The notes beneath the pieces were generated by a model. It was not told where the DNA came from and did not search any database. It worked only from the letters and a program-made list of their open reading frames with translations. Position numbers and translations under genes: made by a program. DNA of 5,822 nucleotides, from contig JAITPP010000163.1 of assembly GCA_031289385.1 (NCBI GenBank), positions 1 to 5,822 on the forward strand. The letters are read 5' to 3'. The DNA comes from Prevotellaceae bacterium (lineage in GTDB: Bacteria; Bacteroidota; Bacteroidia; Bacteroidales; UBA932). Shown here in pieces: positions 5,631-5,822 of this stretch; the stretch's first letter is position 1, and every line of letters starts with the position of its first letter.

Positions 5631-5822
5631 CAATTTCTCCCAAAAATTTTCGTCAAAAAGTTGAGCGATAGATTTGTGTTTTGGCGTAATTAACATTGTT
5701 TTAGTCAGCGTTTCTTTACTTTGCTGTAATTTGACTTTTACTGTTGTTATTGTTTTTGCAATGTCCAACACCTTATCAACACTCAATTTAATGCCGCTAA
5801 TTTTAAGAATCCGCTCTAACTC
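5628..5822 (-). CDS. Transposase C-terminus, IS1634-like (partial, cut by window edge)
   Basis: An open frame enters from the right edge on the minus strand and ends at TAG (5628-5630), giving the last 64 residues of a protein. It reads ELERILKISGIKLSVDKVLD (1-20 of the visible part), then IAKTITTVKVKLQ, KTMLITPKHKSIAQLF and DENFWEKL. The pattern of an ELERIL helix, then SVDKVLDIAKTIT, then K(T)MLxTPKHKSIxxLF is what I recall from the C-terminal ends of Bacteroidota IS1634-type DDE transposases. The catalytic residues lie outside the window, so activity cannot be judged. The element points toward the proS region and ends about 220 bp after the small lipoprotein gene. The frame is clearly coding-like; the family assignment is from memory of the pattern and less certain. 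Confidence 0.65.
   Translation of the reverse strand, partial: ELERILKISGIKLSVDKVLDIAKTITTVKVKLQQSKETLTKTMLITPKHKSIAQLFDENFWEKL

Overview
The window looks like a chromosomal segment from a member of the Bacteroidota, most likely a Bacteroidales-like lineage. The reasons are the AT-rich intergenic DNA, A-rich leaders in place of Shine-Dalgarno sites, a TAnnTTTG-type -7 element, a Bacteroidota-style OmpP1/FadL barrel, an archaeal/eukaryal-type (type 3) prolyl-tRNA synthetase, and the end of an IS element whose transposase tail resembles Bacteroidota IS1634-family proteins. I cannot name the genus from sequence alone.

Layout. A short non-coding stretch (1-149) carries a G/C-rich hairpin with A and T tracts on its two sides, probably a bidirectional terminator. 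Next come two minus-strand genes 42 bp apart that look like one transcription unit. The upstream gene (1704-3236) encodes a 510-residue lipoprotein with a short ordinary domain, a Gly/Tyr/Trp-rich segment, a degenerate repeat of about 26 residues marked by Arg-Arg pairs, and a poly-Ser/poly-Gly tail. The downstream gene (150-1661) encodes an outer-membrane beta-barrel of the OmpP1/FadL family. A 181-bp divergent intergenic region (3237-3417) carries a promoter-like element overlapping a GCAAAT palindrome. On the plus strand follow proS (3418-4890) and a small unrecognised lipoprotein gene (4958-5404). After 223 bp of AT-rich DNA with small hairpins, the right edge holds the 3' end of a minus-strand transposase gene (5628 to beyond the window).

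How the genes fit together. The minus-strand pair probably acts in the outer membrane: a barrel for hydrophobic compounds plus a low-complexity lipoprotein of unknown role. proS is a housekeeping translation gene, and the small lipoprotein may be co-transcribed with it. No gap longer than 300 bp lacks a gene. I did not find a clear new multi-gene system. The most unusual item is the low-complexity lipoprotein with its 26-residue periodicity.
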